From contig NZ_JAIFZO010000001.1 of NCBI RefSeq assembly GCF_026341275.1, forward strand, positions 620,761 to 684,760: DNA of 64,000 nucleotides, in the 5' to 3' direction. Shown piece by piece: positions 8,030-16,048 of this stretch. Made by a program: the position numbers and the translations under genes. The notes under the pieces were generated by a model. The model was not told the DNA's origin. It did no database searches and saw only the letters and a program-made list of their open reading frames with translations. The stretch is from Streptomyces ortus (GTDB taxonomy: Bacteria; Actinomycetota; Actinomycetes; Streptomycetales; Streptomycetaceae). Position 1 is the stretch's first letter. Each line of letters opens with the position of its first letter.

Positions 8030-8296
8030 TCAGCGGCGGCCCGCCTTCGACCGGTCGAGCGCCGCGACTCCGAGCGCCGCGAGTCCGATCTGAATCAGCC
8101 ACTCGATCCAGTCCACCCCGTTGGTGTCGCCCACGTCGAACGCGTGGGCGAGCGCCGAGCCGATGAGTGCGGCCACGATGCCGACCGCGATCGTCCACAG
8201 GATGCCGATCCGCTGGCGGCCCGGAACCACGAGCCGGCCCAGCACGCCGATGACAATGCCGATCACGATGGCACTGACGATGCCCGCTATCTCCAT
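8030..8296 (-). CDS. GlsB/YeaQ/YmgE family small membrane protein
   Basis: An 88-residue protein with three hydrophobic segments and the Gly-rich helix typical of the transglycosylase-associated (GlsB/YeaQ/YmgE) family: IVSAIVIGIVIGVLGRLVVP, then GILWTIAVGIVAALIGSALA, then a C-terminal helix IEWLIQIGLAALGVAALDRS. Family members are often stress-induced; their biochemical role is unknown. The ATG at 8296 lies after GAGGGG. It stands alone, convergent with the upstream GNAT gene. Confidence 0.85.
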   Translation of the reverse strand: MEIAGIVSAIVIGIVIGVLGRLVVPGRQRIGILWTIAVGIVAALIGSALAHAFDVGDTNGVDWIEWLIQIGLAALGVAALDRSKAGRR

Positions 8297-8380
8297 CTCA
8301 GCCCCTCTTCGTCGTACTCCCTGCGCAGTCGTACTCCTTATACCCAGCTTGCCCCTTGGAGCCGAGGGCAGTCCGAGCCG

Positions 8381-8415
8381 TTCTCCGTTCTCCGTTCTCC
8401 TTTCTCCCTTCTCCG
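8381..8415. repeat. TTCTCC-type polypyrimidine repeat
   Basis: Five imperfect copies of TTCTCC(G/C/T) between the GlsB-like gene start and the end of the next GNAT gene. The run is purely C/T except for three G residues. It could form a triplex or slipped structure; no function is evident. Confidence 0.7.
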
Positions 8416-8430
8416 TCCCGTCGCGGACGC

Positions 8431-8988
8431 TCAGGGGGCGTTGGTGAGACTCCATGTCCGCAGGGTGATCTCCCGCCCTCGTGACATCCGTAGAAGAGGC
8501 TCGTCGTCGGTGAGGACGAATCCGGCGCGCAGGGCGACGGCCGCGCTGGCCGCGTTGGCCTCCTCGATGCACAGCACCACCCGCCGGGCGCCCGTGTGAC
8601 GCAGGGCGTAGGAGGAGAGCAGCCGGACGGCGCGGGAGGCGAGACCCCGGCCGCGGTGGGCCGAGCCGACTCCGTACGCGATCTCGGCGTCCCGTTCGTC
8701 GGCCTTGCTGGGGAACAGCAGCACCTCGCCCCGAGCCAGGCCGCCGTCCGTGGTGATCGCGAGCTGCACCTTGCGTCCCTGGGCCCGGGCCCCCTGCGCC
8801 TCGGCGAGGTAGACCCGTGCCGCGGCCGGGTCGAACGGTGAGGCCACCGGCGTCCAGCGGGCCATCTCGGGGTCGTCGTACAGCGCGATGAGCGCGTCCA
8901 GATCGTCCTCGGACCATTCGCGCAGGTGAACTCCCTCTCCTTCTAGCCGGAGGGACGAGGGGGCGTCGAGTGTCAGCGGACTGTCCAT
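8431..8988 (-). CDS. GNAT family N-acetyltransferase (RimJ/RimL-like)
   Basis: A 185-residue acetyltransferase of the RimJ/RimL type that usually acts on N-terminal amino groups or small amines. Visible: the first strand VHLREWSEDDLDALIALYDD, MARWTPVASPFD, the acetyl-CoA loop VGSAHRGRGLASRAVRLLSS and the final VLCIEEANAASAAVALRAGF. The length is standard. The ATG at 8988 is chosen because the family N-terminal strand follows it; AGGATCACCTC upstream gives a weak ribosome site. No operon partner is present. Confidence 0.85.
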   Translation of the reverse strand: MDSPLTLDAPSSLRLEGEGVHLREWSEDDLDALIALYDDPEMARWTPVASPFDPAAARVYLAEAQGARAQGRKVQLAITTDGGLARGEVLLFPSKADERDAEIAYGVGSAHRGRGLASRAVRLLSSYALRHTGARRVVLCIEEANAASAAVALRAGFVLTDDEPLLRMSRGREITLRTWSLTNAP

Positions 8989-9486
8989 GAGGTGATCCTG
9001 CCCCGCGCGCGGGTGGGCGGCCAAGGGCGCGTGCCCCGCGCTCACCCCCTTCTGGTGCGCCCCAGGCCGTCGAGGCGCGGGCCGGGAGCGTTCGCGCGGC
9101 GTACGGACTCGCGGCTCACGGGCCCGGAATCGCCCTGGTGGAGGGCCCATTGCGACGTTTCGACGCACTCCGGGAACGTCTCACGGCGCATCGCCGACGC
9201 TAGGGGCGCGAGTGGTTCGGCGACGGCCGGGGCGCGGTGCGGATCGTTGTCCGGAATCCGCTCCCGCCACGCGTCGGCCCGGGCGCGCGAGGCGCTCGCG
9301 TGCACCGGCCCCGGCGGGAACGAGCGCGGGCGCAGACGGTCGAGGGACGGTCGAGGAACGGGATTCCCCCGTGTGCGTCGGCGAAGTCGAGCGCGACCGC
9401 CGACCCGTCGCCGACAGTCGGCAGCCGTCGATCGCGACCGGCCTCCTCCGATTGACATGCAGGCGAATGACTGCATAACTTTGAGT
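8989..9486. other. Gene-free gap before the ArsR-SRPBCC gene
   Basis: About 500 bases without a supportable gene. Long open frames on both strands are Arg/Ser/Pro-rich shadows. The only feature I can support is the promoter at 9452-9481. Such a long empty region may hold a decayed gene or a non-coding RNA, but I see no terminator-like dyad. Confidence 0.45.
9452..9481 (+). promoter_or_regulatory. Consensus-like promoter of the ArsR-SRPBCC gene
   Basis: TTGACA (9452-9457), an 18-base spacer, then TAACTT (9476-9481), a good housekeeping sigma match. A GTG in frame with the gene begins six bases after the minus-10 box, the geometry of a leaderless transcript. The repeat-like GCGAATGA/GATCGAATGAG around it could be the autoregulatory operator. 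Confidence 0.65.
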
Positions 9487-10317
9487 GTGCGATCGAATGA
9501 GGGAACAGAGGCGGAGAGTCGGCCGGGCCCGGACCGGGGTCCGCAGATGGACCAGGTCTTCAAGGCGCTGGCCGACGGGACGCGCAGACGCCTGCTCGAC
9601 AGGCTGCACGAGCACGGCGGACAGACGCTGGGAGAGCTCTGCGAGCACATCGACATGACCCGCCAGTCGGTGACCCAGCACCTGTCCGTACTGGAGGCGG
9701 CCAACCTGGTCAGCACGGTGCGGCGGGGCCGGGAAAAGCTGCACTACCTCAATCCCGTACCGCTCCACGAGATCCAGGAGCGGTGGATCGACAAATTCGA
9801 GCGTCCGCGCCTTCGCGCGCTGAGCGCACTCAAGCGACGAGCCGAGGAAGCCATGACCGACAAGCCGACATTCGTGTACGTCACCTACATCGCCAGTACG
9901 CCGGAGAAGGTCTGGGACGCGCTCACCGACGCCGATCTCACCGCCACCTACTGGGGCCACAGCAACGTCTCCGAGGACTGGCTCCCCGGCTCCCGATGGG
10001 AGCACCGGCGTACGGACGGAACCGGCGTCGCCGACGTCGTCGGCACCGTCGTGGAGAGCGAGCGGCCCACCCGCCTGGTGGCCACCTGGGCCTCGCCCGA
10101 GGAGGAGGGGCAGGAGGACAAGCACTCCAGGGTCACGTACGACATCCGGCCGCACGGTGACATCGTCCGGCTCACCGTCACCCACGAGGACCTGGCCGAC
10201 GAGACCGCGGTCCAGCAGGTCTCCCTCGGCTGGCCGGCGGTGCTGGCCAATCTGAAGTCGCTGCTGGAAACCGGAAAGCCGCTGCCGCAGGAGCCGTGGC
10301 TGGTGCCCGAGCACTGA
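9487..10317 (+). CDS. ArsR-type HTH regulator fused to an SRPBCC (AHSA1) domain
   Basis: A two-domain protein of 276 residues (256 if it starts at the ATG 9547). The first domain is a winged helix of ArsR type: MDQVFKALADGTRRRLLDRL, then DMTRQSVTQHLSVLEAANLV as recognition helix and VRRGREKLHYLNPVPL as wing. No metal-binding cysteine pair is visible, so it is not a metal sensor of the classical kind. The second is an AHSA1/START-like cavity domain (TFVYVTYIASTPEKVWDALT, ATYWGHSNVSEDW), usually a separate downstream gene. The cavity domain probably supplies a ligand signal. The GTG at 9487 is chosen because it sits at the expected transcription start; the ATG at 9547 has no ribosome site but matches the family N-terminus. 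Confidence 0.8.
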   Translation: MRSNEGTEAESRPGPDRGPQMDQVFKALADGTRRRLLDRLHEHGGQTLGELCEHIDMTRQSVTQHLSVLEAANLVSTVRRGREKLHYLNPVPLHEIQERWIDKFERPRLRALSALKRRAEEAMTDKPTFVYVTYIASTPEKVWDALTDADLTATYWGHSNVSEDWLPGSRWEHRRTDGTGVADVVGTVVESERPTRLVATWASPEEEGQEDKHSRVTYDIRPHGDIVRLTVTHEDLADETAVQQVSLGWPAVLANLKSLLETGKPLPQEPWLVPEH

Positions 10318-10346
10318 GCTCGGAGGGCTGGGTGAGGGCCGCGCGT

Positions 10347-10382
10347 CGGCCGGTCCACGGCGCCGCGCACGCGGACCGGCCG
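10347..10382 (+). terminator. Terminator after the ArsR-SRPBCC gene
   Basis: CGGCCGGTCC (10347-10356) pairs perfectly with GGACCGGCCG (10373-10382) over 10 bases, with a 16-base loop, 30 bases after the stop codon. There is no U-tract, as is usual in this genus. Confidence 0.6.
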
Positions 10383-10410
10383 GCCGTCCTCCATCCGCAG
10401 GCCACCCGGC

Positions 10411-10438
10411 CAATCCACGCACGTCGCAGCTTCGGAAT
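10411..10438 (+). promoter_or_regulatory. Putative SigK-like promoter of the lipid operon
   Basis: CAATCC (10411-10416, preceded by C), a 16-base spacer, then CGGAAT (10433-10438). The same pattern with the same spacing precedes the SigK-like gene (17420-17448). It resembles the mycobacterial SigK consensus as I recall it (CCATCC, 16-17 bases, CCGAAT). The predicted 5' leader to the ATG at 10481 is about 36 bases. Confidence 0.5.
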
Positions 10439-10480
10439 ACCCACGACGACTCCGAGTGGAGACGGCTGGGAGGAAGCACG

Positions 10481-11812
10481 ATGGCAGCAGCGTCACAGGA
10501 CGCCACGGCGGGGGACGGGGAGGGCATAGCCGGGCGGACCAGGCGCACGGCGGTCGTCGGCTCGGGGGTCGCCGGACTCACCGCCGCGTACATCCTCGGA
10601 CGTACGCACCCGGTGTCCCTGTACGAGGCGGACGAGCGGCTCGGCGGACACGCGCACACCCATGAGCTGACCTCGTCGGACGGCCGGTCACGCCGCGTCG
10701 ACTCCGGCTTCATCGTGCACAACCGCCGCACCTATCCGCACCTGCTCCGGCTCTTCACGGAACTCGGCGTCGCCACGCAGGAGTCGGAGATGAGCATGTC
10801 CGTACGCTGCGACGGCTGCGGCCTCGAATACGCGGGCGCGCGCGGCCCCGCGGGACTCCTCGCCCAGCCCCGGAACGCCCTGCGGGGCCCGTACCTGCGC
10901 ATGCTCGCCGAGGTGCCGCGCTTCCACCGCGCCGCGCGCCGGCTGCTGGCCCGGGCGGACGCGGGCACCGGCGGAGAGGACGACACCCTCACTCTGGGTG
11001 AGTTCCTGGCCCGCCGCCGCTTCTCCGCCTACTTCGTCGCCCACTTCATGACCCCCATGGTGTCGGCGGTGTGGTCCTGTGACGCCGAGACGGCCCAGCG
11101 CTATCCGGCCGCGTACCTGTTCCGGTTCCTGGCCAACCACGGAATGCTGTCGATCGGCGACTCGCCGGCCTGGCGCACCGTGACCGGCGGCTCGCGCGCA
11201 TACGTCGACCGGGTCGCCGAACACATCGACGCGGTGCACACCTCGACCCCGGTCCGCGCGGTCCGCCGGTACCACGACCGCGTCGAGATCACCGCCGAGG
11301 ACGGCACCACCGGCATGTACGACTCGGTGGTGCTGGCCGTCCACCCCGACCAGGCCCTGCGGCTGCTGGCCGACCCCACCCGGCAGGAGAAGGACGTGCT
11401 CGGCGCGTTCCGCTACTCCCGCAACACCACCCTCCTGCACACCGACACCTCACCCCTGCCGCGCGCCCGTGGGGCACGCGCCTCCTGGAACTACCTGATG
11501 CCGTCGTGTGCCGCGGGCGCCGACCGGGTCCGGGTCAGCTACGACATGAGCCGCCTCCAGCGCCTCGACGCACCCGAGACCTACGTCGTCACCCTGGGCG
11601 GTCTCGACCGCGTCGACCCGGACCAGGTCCTGGCCCGCATGGTGTACGAACACCCCGTCTACACCCCCGAGTCGGTGGCCGCCCAGCGGCTGCTCCCCAC
11701 GCTGAACACCGCCGTCACCGCCTACGCGGGCGCCTACCACGGCTGGGGCTTCCACGAGGACGGCTGCCGTTCCGGCGTGACGGCGGCGGAGGCACTGGGG
11801 GTGACATGGTGA
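10481..11812 (+). CDS. FAD-dependent amine-oxidase-type oxidoreductase, first gene of the lipid operon
   Basis: A 443-residue flavoprotein. The N-terminal Rossmann fold has VVGSGVAGLTAAYIL and the second FAD-contact motif EADERLGGHAHTHEL; the C-terminus has the flavin-closing AYAGAYHGWGFHEDG motif. It belongs to the family of Rv0449c of M. tuberculosis and of the flavoprotein next to cfa genes in Proteobacteria. The likely role is oxidation or reduction of a fatty acyl chain of a membrane lipid before or after methylation; the reaction is not proven. The ATG follows GGGAGGAAG. The last codons overlap the next start, so translation is coupled through the five-gene operon. Confidence 0.88.
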   Translation: MAAASQDATAGDGEGIAGRTRRTAVVGSGVAGLTAAYILGRTHPVSLYEADERLGGHAHTHELTSSDGRSRRVDSGFIVHNRRTYPHLLRLFTELGVATQESEMSMSVRCDGCGLEYAGARGPAGLLAQPRNALRGPYLRMLAEVPRFHRAARRLLARADAGTGGEDDTLTLGEFLARRRFSAYFVAHFMTPMVSAVWSCDAETAQRYPAAYLFRFLANHGMLSIGDSPAWRTVTGGSRAYVDRVAEHIDAVHTSTPVRAVRRYHDRVEITAEDGTTGMYDSVVLAVHPDQALRLLADPTRQEKDVLGAFRYSRNTTLLHTDTSPLPRARGARASWNYLMPSCAAGADRVRVSYDMSRLQRLDAPETYVVTLGGLDRVDPDQVLARMVYEHPVYTPESVAAQRLLPTLNTAVTAYAGAYHGWGFHEDGCRSGVTAAEALGVTW

Positions 11813-12594
11813 GCCCCGCACCCGCCTCCCGACCCGGTACCGGCCCGTCCGCGCCCCGCCCGGGCACGGTCACGCCCGCCCTCTACCCGTGCACGGTCAC
11901 CCATGTCCGTACGTCCCCGACCCGGTACTCCCTGCGCCACCGCACCTACCTGTGGCTCATCGACCCCGACCGGCCGCCCGAACTGCCCTGGTACGTCCGC
12001 CCGTTGGCCAGGTTCGACGCCCGCGACCACTTCGGTGGCGGCGCGCCGACGATCCGCGCGGGCCTGGACCGCTTCCTCGCCTCGCAAGGTGTCCATCTCG
12101 CCGGCGGCCCCGTGGTGATGCTCGCCCACGCCCGCGTCCTGGGCCATGTCTTCAACCCGCTCAGCCTCTACTGGTGCCACGACCCCGAGGGCGAACTGCG
12201 CTGTGTCGTCGCCGAGGTCCACAACACCTACGGGGAGCGGCACAGCTATCTGCTGACCCCGGACGAGGCCGGCGTGGCGCGCACCGACAAGGAGTTCTAC
12301 GTCTCGCCGTTCTTCCCCGTCGACGGCGCCTACCGCATGCGCCTGCCCGCGCCGGACGGCCGCCTCGACCTGAGCGTGCGGCTGGAGCGCGAGGGCGGCC
12401 GGCCCTTCACCGCGACCGTCCACGGCACCCGCCGCCCCGCCACCCGGGGCGCGCTGGTGCGCGAGGCCCTGCGCCACCCGTGGTCCACCGCGGCCGTCTC
12501 GGCCGCCATCCGCGTCCACGGCATACGCCTTTTCCTGCGGGGACTGCCCGTCCAGCCCCGCCCGCGACACCGATCACAGGAGAGTGCCGAATGA
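11806..12594 (+). CDS. DUF1365 family protein
   Basis: A 262-residue protein of unknown reaction, found almost always between the flavoprotein and cfa-type genes (Rv0448c in M. tuberculosis, by recall). Conserved blocks seen: LYPCTVTHVRTSPTRYSLRH at the N-terminus, LAHARVLGHVFNPLSLYWCH, then VVAEVHNTYGERHSYLL and KEFYVSPFFPVDGAYRM. The His/Asn/Tyr-rich motifs suggest a ligand or acyl-chain site. Little hydrophobicity, so cytoplasmic or membrane-peripheral. ATG 11806 overlaps the upstream gene by seven bases; GTG 11809 would give a four-base overlap. Confidence 0.87.
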   Translation: MVSPAPASRPGTGPSAPRPGTVTPALYPCTVTHVRTSPTRYSLRHRTYLWLIDPDRPPELPWYVRPLARFDARDHFGGGAPTIRAGLDRFLASQGVHLAGGPVVMLAHARVLGHVFNPLSLYWCHDPEGELRCVVAEVHNTYGERHSYLLTPDEAGVARTDKEFYVSPFFPVDGAYRMRLPAPDGRLDLSVRLEREGGRPFTATVHGTRRPATRGALVREALRHPWSTAAVSAAIRVHGIRLFLRGLPVQPRPRHRSQESAE

Positions 12595-13859
12595 GGACAG
12601 CGGAGCCCGGCTCCATCGCCGGACGGCGGATGGACGTGAACCCCGAGCTCTGGCCGGACGTGGCCGACCGGCCGGGCGCCTCGCGCGCCCGGACCGCTGT
12701 CACCCGGGCCCTGGTGCGCAGAGCGCTCGAACGGCTGCCGCTGCGCGTCCGGTTCCCCGACGGGACCCAGTTCGGCGCGGGCGGACCCCTCGTCGAGATC
12801 CACGACCCGGAGGCGTTCCACCGCCGCATCGGCACCCAGGGACTGATCGGCTTCGGCGAGTCCTACATGGCGGGGGAGTGGGACGCCCCCGACCTGGTCG
12901 CCGCGCTCACCGTGCTGGCCGGCAGCCTGCCGGAGCTGATCCCGGCACCGCTGCAGCGACTGCGCGGACTGTGGGCACCGAAGCAGCCGGGCGCCCAGCG
13001 CAACACACCCGGCGGCGCCCGCGACAACATCAGCCGCCACTACGACCTGTCCAACGACCTGTTCGCCCTCTTCCTCGACGACACCCTCAGCTACTCGGCG
13101 GCCCTCTTCCGGGGCTTCCCCGCCACCTGGCCGCTCCTCGCCACCGCACAGCACCGCAAGATCGACCGGCTGCTCGACCTGGCCGAGGTGGGCGAGGGCA
13201 CCCGGCTCCTGGAGATCGGCACCGGCTGGGGCGAACTCGCCCTGCGCGCCGCCGCCCGCGGAGCCCACGTCACCTCCCTCACCCTCTCCCACGAACAGCG
13301 CGACCTGGCCCGCGAGCGCGTCCGCGAGGCAGGCCACGCCGACCGGGTGTCGATCGAACTGTGCGACTACCGCGAGGCCACGGGAACGTACGACGCCGTG
13401 GTGAGCGTCGAGATGGTCGAGGCGGTCGGCGTCGAGTTCTGGCCCGTCTACTTCCGTACGATCGACGCCCGCCTCGCCCCCGGAGGGCGCGCCGCCCTGC
13501 AGGCCATCACCATGCCGCACGAGCGGATGCTGGCCGCCCGCCACACCTTCACCTGGATCCAGAAGTACATCTTCCCCGGCGGCCAACTGCCCTCCGTGGA
13601 AGCGGTGGAGGAGACCGTCCGCGACCACACGCGGCTGGCGGTCACCCGCCGCGACGCCCACGGAGCGCACTACGCGGAGACCCTCCGGCTGTGGCGCGAA
13701 CGCTTCACCGACCGCGCGGACGAGGTCGACGCCCTCGGCTTCGACGAGACCTTCCGCCGGATGTGGACCTTCTACCTGTCCTACTCGGAAGCCGGATTCC
13801 GCTCCGGCTACCTCGACGTCCAGCACTACCTGTTCACGAAGGAGAGCACGTCTCGATGA
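12591..13859 (+). CDS. CFA-synthase-type SAM methyltransferase (UfaA1-like), first of two
   Basis: A 422-residue class I methyltransferase of the cyclopropane-fatty-acid-synthase family, expected to methylate the double bond of phospholipid acyl chains. Motifs: GLIGFGESYMAGEWDAPDLV, DNISRHYDLSNDLFALFLDD, the SAM loop LLEIGTGWGELALR, VVSVEMVEAVGVEFWPVYF and WIQKYIFPGGQLPS. In E. coli Cfa the bicarbonate site uses a Cys in the YSCAYW block and a His in HTIG. Here those blocks read YSAALF and QAIT, so both residues are replaced, which sets this UfaA1-like branch apart. The ATG overlaps the previous stop (ATGA) and follows AGGAGAG. Confidence 0.9.
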   Translation: MRTAEPGSIAGRRMDVNPELWPDVADRPGASRARTAVTRALVRRALERLPLRVRFPDGTQFGAGGPLVEIHDPEAFHRRIGTQGLIGFGESYMAGEWDAPDLVAALTVLAGSLPELIPAPLQRLRGLWAPKQPGAQRNTPGGARDNISRHYDLSNDLFALFLDDTLSYSAALFRGFPATWPLLATAQHRKIDRLLDLAEVGEGTRLLEIGTGWGELALRAAARGAHVTSLTLSHEQRDLARERVREAGHADRVSIELCDYREATGTYDAVVSVEMVEAVGVEFWPVYFRTIDARLAPGGRAALQAITMPHERMLAARHTFTWIQKYIFPGGQLPSVEAVEETVRDHTRLAVTRRDAHGAHYAETLRLWRERFTDRADEVDALGFDETFRRMWTFYLSYSEAGFRSGYLDVQHYLFTKESTSR

Positions 13860-15166
13860 GTACCGCCCGCCCCGAACGGACCGGGGCCGCCCACCGGCTC
13901 GCCGCGCTGGCCGAGGACGCGCTCGGCGGCCGTCTCCCGGTCCGGCTGCGCGCCTGGGACGGCAGCGAGACCGGCCCCGCCGGCGCCCCCGTGGTCGTCG
14001 TACGCTCCCGGCGCGCCCTGCGCAGACTGCTGTGGCAGCCCGGCGAACTGGGCCTGGCCCAGGCCTACGTCACCGGCGAACTCGACATCGAGGGCGACCT
14101 CGCACAGGGGCTGCGGGCCATGTGGGGAGCCGTACGCGAACGGGGCGCGCACCCTCCCCGATTCGGCCCGGCCGACCGTGTCAGGGCGGCCGGAACCGCC
14201 CTGCGGCTGGGTGCCGTCGGCCCGCGCCCCGCCACCCCCGCCTCCCAGGCACGCCTGCGGGGCGGACTGCACAGCAAGGCCCGCGACCGGGCCGCCATCA
14301 GCCACCACTACGACCTGTCGAACGACTTCTACCGGCTGCTGCTCGACGAGACCATGGCGTACTCGTGCGGCTACTGGGCCGGCGACGAGGCCGGCTTCAC
14401 CGACGCCGACGCCCAGCGGGCCAAACTGGAGCTGATCTGCCGCAAGCTGGATCTCGTCCCGGGCGCCCGGCTGCTCGACATCGGCTGCGGCTGGGGCTCC
14501 CTCACGCTGTACGCCGCCGAACAGCACAAGGCGCAGGTCACCGCCGTCACCCTGGCCCGCGAACAGGCCGCGTACATCCGGGAGCAGGTCCGCGAGCGCG
14601 GTCTGGAGCACCAGGTCGACGTCGTGTGCCAGGACTACCGCGACATCACGGGCGGCGCCTACGACGCGGTCGCCACGGTCGAGATGGGCGAGCACGTGGG
14701 AGACGCCGAGTACCCGGCGTTCGCCGCCGCCCTGCACCGCATGGTCCGACCGCGCGGCCGTGTCCTCGTCCAGCAGATGTCACGCGGCGGCAACGCCCCG
14801 GGCGGCGGCGAGTTCATCGAGGCGTACATCGCGCCCGACATGCACATGCGGCCCATGGGACAGACGGTCGGCCTGCTGGAAGCCGCCGGTCTCGAAGTGC
14901 GGTCCGTGGAGTCGATGCGCGAGCACTACGTCCGCACGATCGAGGGCTGGCACCGCACACTTGAGGACCACTGGGAGGAATTCGTCCACCTCGTCGGCCG
15001 CGAGACCGCCCGGGTGTGGCGGCTCTACCTGGTCGGCGGCGCCCTCGCCTTCGAGGAGGGGCGCATGGGCGTCGACCAGATCCTCAGCACCCGCCCCGCG
15101 CCGGGCGGCGACAGCGGAATGCCGCCCTCGCAGCGCTCCTGGTACACCGCCCTGGACGCACGGTGA
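13856..15166 (+). CDS. CFA-synthase-type SAM methyltransferase, second of two
   Basis: A 436-residue paralogue of the preceding gene, but closer to classical Cfa. Visible: LGLAQAYVTGELDIEGDLAQ, RAAISHHYDLSNDFYRLLLD, TMAYSCGYW with the expected Cys, the SAM loop LLDIGCGWGSLTLYA, VATVEMGEHVGDAEY and FIEAYIAPDMHMRP. The later His of the bicarbonate site is Gln (VQQMS). It probably forms cyclopropane or mid-chain methyl-branched acyl chains. Having two different methyltransferases in the operon, where the mycobacterial locus has one, suggests either two positions on the chain or a heteromeric enzyme. ATGA overlap with the upstream gene. Confidence 0.9.
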   Translation: MSTARPERTGAAHRLAALAEDALGGRLPVRLRAWDGSETGPAGAPVVVVRSRRALRRLLWQPGELGLAQAYVTGELDIEGDLAQGLRAMWGAVRERGAHPPRFGPADRVRAAGTALRLGAVGPRPATPASQARLRGGLHSKARDRAAISHHYDLSNDFYRLLLDETMAYSCGYWAGDEAGFTDADAQRAKLELICRKLDLVPGARLLDIGCGWGSLTLYAAEQHKAQVTAVTLAREQAAYIREQVRERGLEHQVDVVCQDYRDITGGAYDAVATVEMGEHVGDAEYPAFAAALHRMVRPRGRVLVQQMSRGGNAPGGGEFIEAYIAPDMHMRPMGQTVGLLEAAGLEVRSVESMREHYVRTIEGWHRTLEDHWEEFVHLVGRETARVWRLYLVGGALAFEEGRMGVDQILSTRPAPGGDSGMPPSQRSWYTALDAR

Positions 15167-15969
15167 ACGGCTTCCCCTGGGCGGCCTTCGCCCAGAACCT
15201 CGCCTACGCGGCCGGCGCCGCGCTGACCGTCATGCTCGTCACCTTCGCCGTCGCCGTCCGCAAGGGCCTGCACCGCGTGGTGGACGTGGCCTGGGGGCTC
15301 GGCTTCACCGCCGTCGCCCTCGTGTCGTTCCTCGCGTCCGCCGGAGAGGGCGACGAGGGGCGACGCCTGCTGGTCACCGCACTGACCGCGGTGTGGGGGC
15401 TGCGCCTTGCCGGGCACATCGCCTGGCGCGGCCGTGGCCACGGCGAGGATCCGCGCTACGACGCGATGCTCGCCAAGGCCCCCGGCAGCCGGAACCTCTA
15501 CGCGCTGCGCATGGTCTACCTGTTGCAGGGCGCCCTGGTCTGGCTGGTGTCGCTGCCGGTCCAGGCCGCGCAGTACGTGTCCGGCCCCCTCAGCGGACTC
15601 GTGTGGGCCGGGGTCGTCCTGTGGGCGGTCGGGATGTTCTTCGAGACGGTCGGGGACTTCCAGCTCGCCCGCTTCAAGGCGGACCCCGTGAACCGGGGCC
15701 GGATCATGGACCGCGGCCTGTGGAGCTGGACCCGGCACCCCAACTACTTCGGCGACTTCTGTGTCTGGTGGGGACTGTTCCTGCTGGCCTGCGACTCCGG
15801 GGCGGCCGTCGTGGTGTCCGTGCTGTCCCCCCTCGTGATGAGCTTCCTGCTCATCAACGGCAGCGGGAAGCCGATGCTGGAGCGGCACATGGCCGAGCGG
15901 CCGGGATTCGCCGAGTACCGGGCGAGGACCAGCGGGTTCTTCCCGCGCCCGCCGAAGCGGCGCGGCTGA
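15163..15969 (+). CDS. DUF1295 (steroid 5-alpha-reductase-like) membrane protein
   Basis: A 268-residue protein with about six or seven hydrophobic helices (AAGAALTVMLVTFAVAVRKG, RVVDVAWGLGFTAVALVSFL, VVVSVLSPLVMSFLLINGSG). The C-terminal half carries the NADPH-contact signature of this superfamily: LARFKADPVNRGRIMDRGLW, then SWTRHPNYFGDFCVWWGLFL and PGFAEYRARTSGFFP. Rv0446c is the recalled mycobacterial counterpart. In this operon it could reduce an unsaturated or methylene-branched acyl intermediate, which is inference. GTG start overlaps the preceding TGA; it is the last gene, and a strong hairpin follows. Confidence 0.88.
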   Translation: MNGFPWAAFAQNLAYAAGAALTVMLVTFAVAVRKGLHRVVDVAWGLGFTAVALVSFLASAGEGDEGRRLLVTALTAVWGLRLAGHIAWRGRGHGEDPRYDAMLAKAPGSRNLYALRMVYLLQGALVWLVSLPVQAAQYVSGPLSGLVWAGVVLWAVGMFFETVGDFQLARFKADPVNRGRIMDRGLWSWTRHPNYFGDFCVWWGLFLLACDSGAAVVVSVLSPLVMSFLLINGSGKPMLERHMAERPGFAEYRARTSGFFPRPPKRRG

Positions 15970-15996
15970 CGTCCAGCGGCCGGCCCACCCACAACT

Positions 15997-16040
15997 GACT
16001 GTGCCGTTCCCTCCCCCGCCGGGGAGAGAACGGCACAGTC
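15997..16040. terminator. Strong bidirectional terminator between the lipid operon and the RskA-like gene
   Basis: GACTGTGCCGTTC (15997-16009) pairs perfectly with GAACGGCACAGTC (16028-16040); the loop has a further CTCCCC/GGGGAG stem. It lies 27 bases after the DUF1295 stop and 8 bases from the convergent anti-sigma gene's stop, so it can serve both. Confidence 0.88.
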
Positions 16041-16048
16041 GGTCCGGG

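Noticed and set aside
8992..9486. N-terminal extension of the ArsR-SRPBCC frame back to 8992
   Set aside because: The extra 165 residues are Arg-rich and unconserved, and the promoter at 9452-9481 lies inside them.
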